From the NCBI GenBank assembly GCA_031258615.1, contig JAIRMP010000220.1, forward strand, positions 1 through 8,061: a DNA stretch of 8,061 nt, read 5' to 3'. The position numbers were made by a program, and so were the translations under genes. Source of the stretch: Spirochaetaceae bacterium. GTDB taxonomy: Bacteria > Spirochaetota > Spirochaetia > Treponematales > Breznakiellaceae. This document shows, piece by piece, positions 6,195 to 8,061 of the stretch. The notes under the pieces were generated by a model. The model saw only the letters and a list, made by a program, of their open reading frames with translations. It had not been told where the DNA came from and did no database searches. Every line of letters starts with the position of its first letter. Within the stretch, counting starts at the first letter, position 1.

Positions 6195-6513
6195 CCGAAG
6201 ATACCAGACACTAACCGTGCGCCTCATGCTGTTACTTCCGTGAACGAGGCGCCGTGTAAATTGGGAGAGGCGGGGGCGTTGACTACGCTTTCCCGTACCG
6301 CGTGTCAGGTATGCCGCCGGGCGGACTTGGGGACCGGCTGTCTCACCTTTTTGTTTTTGGAAACGCCGCATTTTACCAAATTTTCACCTCCCACTCATTA
6401 CCTGCTAACAGTAAGCCCGCAGCCTTAGGGTATCTTTTGCGGCCGAGGCTGTTTCAACATACCAAACGAAAGCGGCTTGAGGCGCAAAAAAAAAAATTAT
6501 GAGAGGTTATATT
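6195..6513. other. Non-coding gap and leader before the phosphatase gene
   Basis: These 319 bases hold no convincing gene. Two overlapping + strand frames (6240-6428 and 6302-6502) and a - strand frame (6126-6371) are open but lack domains, sensible composition and start sites. GCGCCTC (6219-6225) can pair with GAGGCGC (6246-6252) across a 20-base loop, 25 bases after the nitroreductase stop, but no T-run follows. T-rich sequence at 6348-6358 follows a GC-rich patch holding GCCGG/CCGGC arms (6316-6320, 6334-6338), a poor terminator candidate. No clear promoter hexamer pair, Pho-box-like repeat or riboswitch core was recognised. Confidence 0.6.
6435..6489 (+). promoter_or_regulatory. Possible leader hairpin with poly-A right flank
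   Basis: TTTTGCG (6435-6441) can pair with CGCAAAA (6483-6489), GCCG (6442-6445) with CGGC (6473-6476), and TTTC (6452-6455) with GAAA (6468-6471), leaving bulges and a 12-base loop. The right arm runs into an 11-A tract (6486-6496). The Shine-Dalgarno GAGAGG (6501-6506) follows at once, so folding could affect ribosome access. The pairing is imperfect and its role is a guess. Confidence 0.35.
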
Positions 6514-8040
6514 ATGACGAGAAAAAACAATTTCACCGGAAAAAGCGGACAGTGTTTTAACATATTCCGCTTTTGTATCGCACTGACGGCCCTGATCCTG
6601 CTGGCCGGGACGCCCCTGTCCGCCAAAGCCGCCGCGGACAACGGCTCGGGACAGAACACCGCCACCGCCCGGAGCGGCCAGGCCAAATACGTGTTCCTGT
6701 TTATCGGAGACGGCATGGCCATGTCCCAGATCAGCTCCACCGAAGTCTACGCCACCGCGCGGTCTTCCAAGGACATCAACATCACCCGCCTCGGTTTTAC
6801 CAAGCTCCCAATATCGGGTCTCACCACCACCTATGACGCGGGAACCTTTATCACCGACTCGGCCTCCGCCATCACCGCCATTGCCACGGGGAACAAAACC
6901 TTAAGCGGCGTCCTCAACATGGACCCCGCCAAGACCAAACGATTCAAGACGATCGCCGAATACGCCCACGAGGCGGGCATGAAGGTCGGCATCGTGTCCT
7001 CCGTAACCCTGGACCACGCCACCCCGGCGGGCTTCTTCGCCAAAGTCCCTTCCCGCAGCAACTACTACGACATCGAAGTCCAGATGGTACAGAGCGGCTT
7101 TGAATACTTTGCCGGCGGCGGCCTCCTCCAGCCTACGGGCAAAAACAAGGATCAGACTGATGTGCTGCAACTGGCCCAAAACGCCGGGTACACCTACGTC
7201 AACACCAAAGCGGCCTTTAACGCCCTCAAACCCGGCGCTGGCAAAGTCCTGGCCGTCAACGCCGTTTTACAGGACTCAGGCTCCATGCCCTATGAACTGG
7301 ACCGCAAAGCGGACGACCTCTCCCTGGCGGACTATACCCGCAAGGGCATTGAGCTGTTACAGGACAACCCCCGGGGTTTCTTCATGTCCGTGGAGGGCGG
7401 AAAGATCGACTGGGCCTGCCATGCCAACGACGCGGGGGCCGCGATTCACGACGTTATCGCCTTTGACAACGCCGTCAAAGTGGCGCTGGATTTTGCCCAG
7501 GCCCATCCCCGGGACACCCTCATCATCGTTACCGGGGATCATGAAACCGGCGGCATGACCATCGGTTTTGCCGGTACCCAGTACGAAACCTTCTTCGACA
7601 AAGTGGCCCTGCAAAAAAAATCCTTTATCGCCTTTAACGACGAAGTCCTGGGCCCCTACAAGAAAAACACCCCCACGGAACGGGCGCGCCTGGCGGACCT
7701 GCTCCCGGCAATTAAAGACGCCTTCGGCCTGGACTACGCGGCCCTCTCGGACTTCCAGAAACAGCAGCTCGACTTCGCGTTCCAGCGCTCCATGGGGAAC
7801 GAAATCGAACGGCCCGTGGCGGAAGATCAGTTCCTCCTCTACGGCGGCTACGAGCCCCTGACCGTAAAAATCACCCAGATCATGAACCAGACCGCGGGCA
7901 TAGGCTGGACCTCCTACGCCCACACCGGCGTCCCCGTAACCACCTTTGCCGCGGGGGTCCATCAGGAACTTTTCAGCGGCTACTACGACAACACCGACAT
8001 TTTCCGGAAGATGGCCTCGGCAATGAACATCACATTGTAA
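6514..8040 (+). CDS. Secreted alkaline phosphatase
   Basis: A 508-residue alkaline-phosphatase-superfamily enzyme that releases phosphate from monoesters, with an export signal (basic residues to 19, hydrophobic 20-32, likely cleavage after SAKA near 39). The catalytic set is complete: Asp66 in IGDGM, Asp115-Ser116 in TDSAS (Ser116 the nucleophile), His168 and Thr170 in DHATP, Glu294 and Asp299 in EGGKIDW with His303, Asp342-His343 in TGDHETGG, and His470 in YAHTGVPV. These are the two-zinc-one-magnesium ligands of the classical family. About 110 residues lie between the last two metal motifs (350-460), a region that varies among family members. The ATG at 6514 is chosen over that at 6499 because GAGAGG (6501-6506) is 7 bases before 6514. 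C-ending codons are much favoured and ATA is rare compared with the genes to the left. Likely periplasmic or outer-surface phosphate scavenging. I do not assign phoA over other family members. Confidence 0.95.
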   Translation: MTRKNNFTGKSGQCFNIFRFCIALTALILLAGTPLSAKAAADNGSGQNTATARSGQAKYVFLFIGDGMAMSQISSTEVYATARSSKDINITRLGFTKLPISGLTTTYDAGTFITDSASAITAIATGNKTLSGVLNMDPAKTKRFKTIAEYAHEAGMKVGIVSSVTLDHATPAGFFAKVPSRSNYYDIEVQMVQSGFEYFAGGGLLQPTGKNKDQTDVLQLAQNAGYTYVNTKAAFNALKPGAGKVLAVNAVLQDSGSMPYELDRKADDLSLADYTRKGIELLQDNPRGFFMSVEGGKIDWACHANDAGAAIHDVIAFDNAVKVALDFAQAHPRDTLIIVTGDHETGGMTIGFAGTQYETFFDKVALQKKSFIAFNDEVLGPYKKNTPTERARLADLLPAIKDAFGLDYAALSDFQKQQLDFAFQRSMGNEIERPVAEDQFLLYGGYEPLTVKITQIMNQTAGIGWTSYAHTGVPVTTFAAGVHQELFSGYYDNTDIFRKMASAMNITL

Positions 8041-8061
8041 GGGAGGAGTTAAGAGGGGGGG
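8041..8061 (+). other. Shine-Dalgarno-like sequence after the phosphatase stop
   Basis: GGGAGGAG (8041-8048) begins immediately after the TAA, and a run of seven G (8055-8061) reaches the window edge. The first could serve a closely spaced downstream gene, but no start codon is visible within the remaining bases. Confidence 0.3.

Noticed and set aside
6240..6502. Two overlapping small + strand open frames before the phosphatase
   Set aside because: No domain, low-complexity or unlikely composition, no ribosome site, and one runs into the poly-A tract.
6499..6513. ATG at 6499 as the phosphatase start
   Set aside because: GAGAGG at 6501-6506 lies after it and fits ATG 6514; the A11 tract before 6499 has no ribosome site.
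6195..6513. Riboswitch or Pho-box in the phosphatase leader
   Set aside because: No known riboswitch core and no direct repeats of a Pho-box type could be recognised by eye; a covariance-model search would decide.
7357..7962. 201-residue open frame on the - strand inside the phosphatase gene
   Set aside because: A shadow of the C-rich third positions of the real gene; Gly/Val-rich with no domain. The same holds for the - strand frames at 796-1284 and 5172-5564.
1..8061. CRISPR array, tRNA, rRNA, prophage or transposase
   Set aside because: No regularly spaced repeats, no cloverleaf or rRNA-like stretch, and no integrase or transposase motifs were seen on either strand.

Overview
The window looks like chromosomal DNA of a Gram-negative-type bacterium with moderately high G+C. 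The gene set fits a spirochaete, perhaps a Treponema-like gut species: a GAF/sigma-54 activator, a membrane-anchored TPR protein, a lipoprotein with bacterial Ig-like domains, a compact metallo-beta-lactamase-fold hydrolase and a secreted alkaline phosphatase. This placement rests on gene content and style only and is low confidence. No rRNA, tRNA, CRISPR array, transposase gene or phage gene was seen.

Left block (1-3508, + strand). A 5'-truncated GAF-sigma-54 activator is followed after 32 bases by a one-helix membrane protein with TPR-like repeats. That gene overlaps a lipoprotein gene by 4 bases. The three probably form one transcription unit: a cytoplasmic regulator, an inner-membrane scaffold and an envelope lipoprotein. 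Their shared task is unknown. The unit ends in a hairpin-rich 228-base gap (3509-3736). This gap holds an 8-bp stem, a 12-bp perfect stem followed by T4 (the best terminator in the window), a consensus -35 hexamer, and a perfect 14-bp inverted repeat.

Central block (3737-6194). A glyoxalase-II-like MBL hydrolase on the - strand diverges from an unrecognised multi-pass membrane protein on the + strand. Their 5' ends lie within about 20 bases, or overlap, so the two promoters must be interleaved. The membrane protein appears to use a rare CTG start behind a strong GGAGGG Shine-Dalgarno. A small exported nitroreductase-fold protein follows 38 bases later. Neither the MBL gene nor the nitroreductase gene has a Shine-Dalgarno, and each has a -10-like hexamer just before its ATG, so both could be leaderless.

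Right block (6195-8061). A 319-base region without a convincing gene leads into a secreted alkaline phosphatase. Its leader has a potential long imperfect hairpin and an 11-A tract. The phosphatase favours C-ending codons more than the genes to its left, which suggests high expression or a separate origin. A Shine-Dalgarno-like GGGAGGAG directly after its stop hints at a further gene beyond the window.

Nothing here is clearly a new defence, mobile or biosynthetic system. The items most worth following are the CTG start in the divergent pair, the perfect palindrome at 3685-3714, the exported nitroreductase, and the unassigned membrane protein and lipoprotein.
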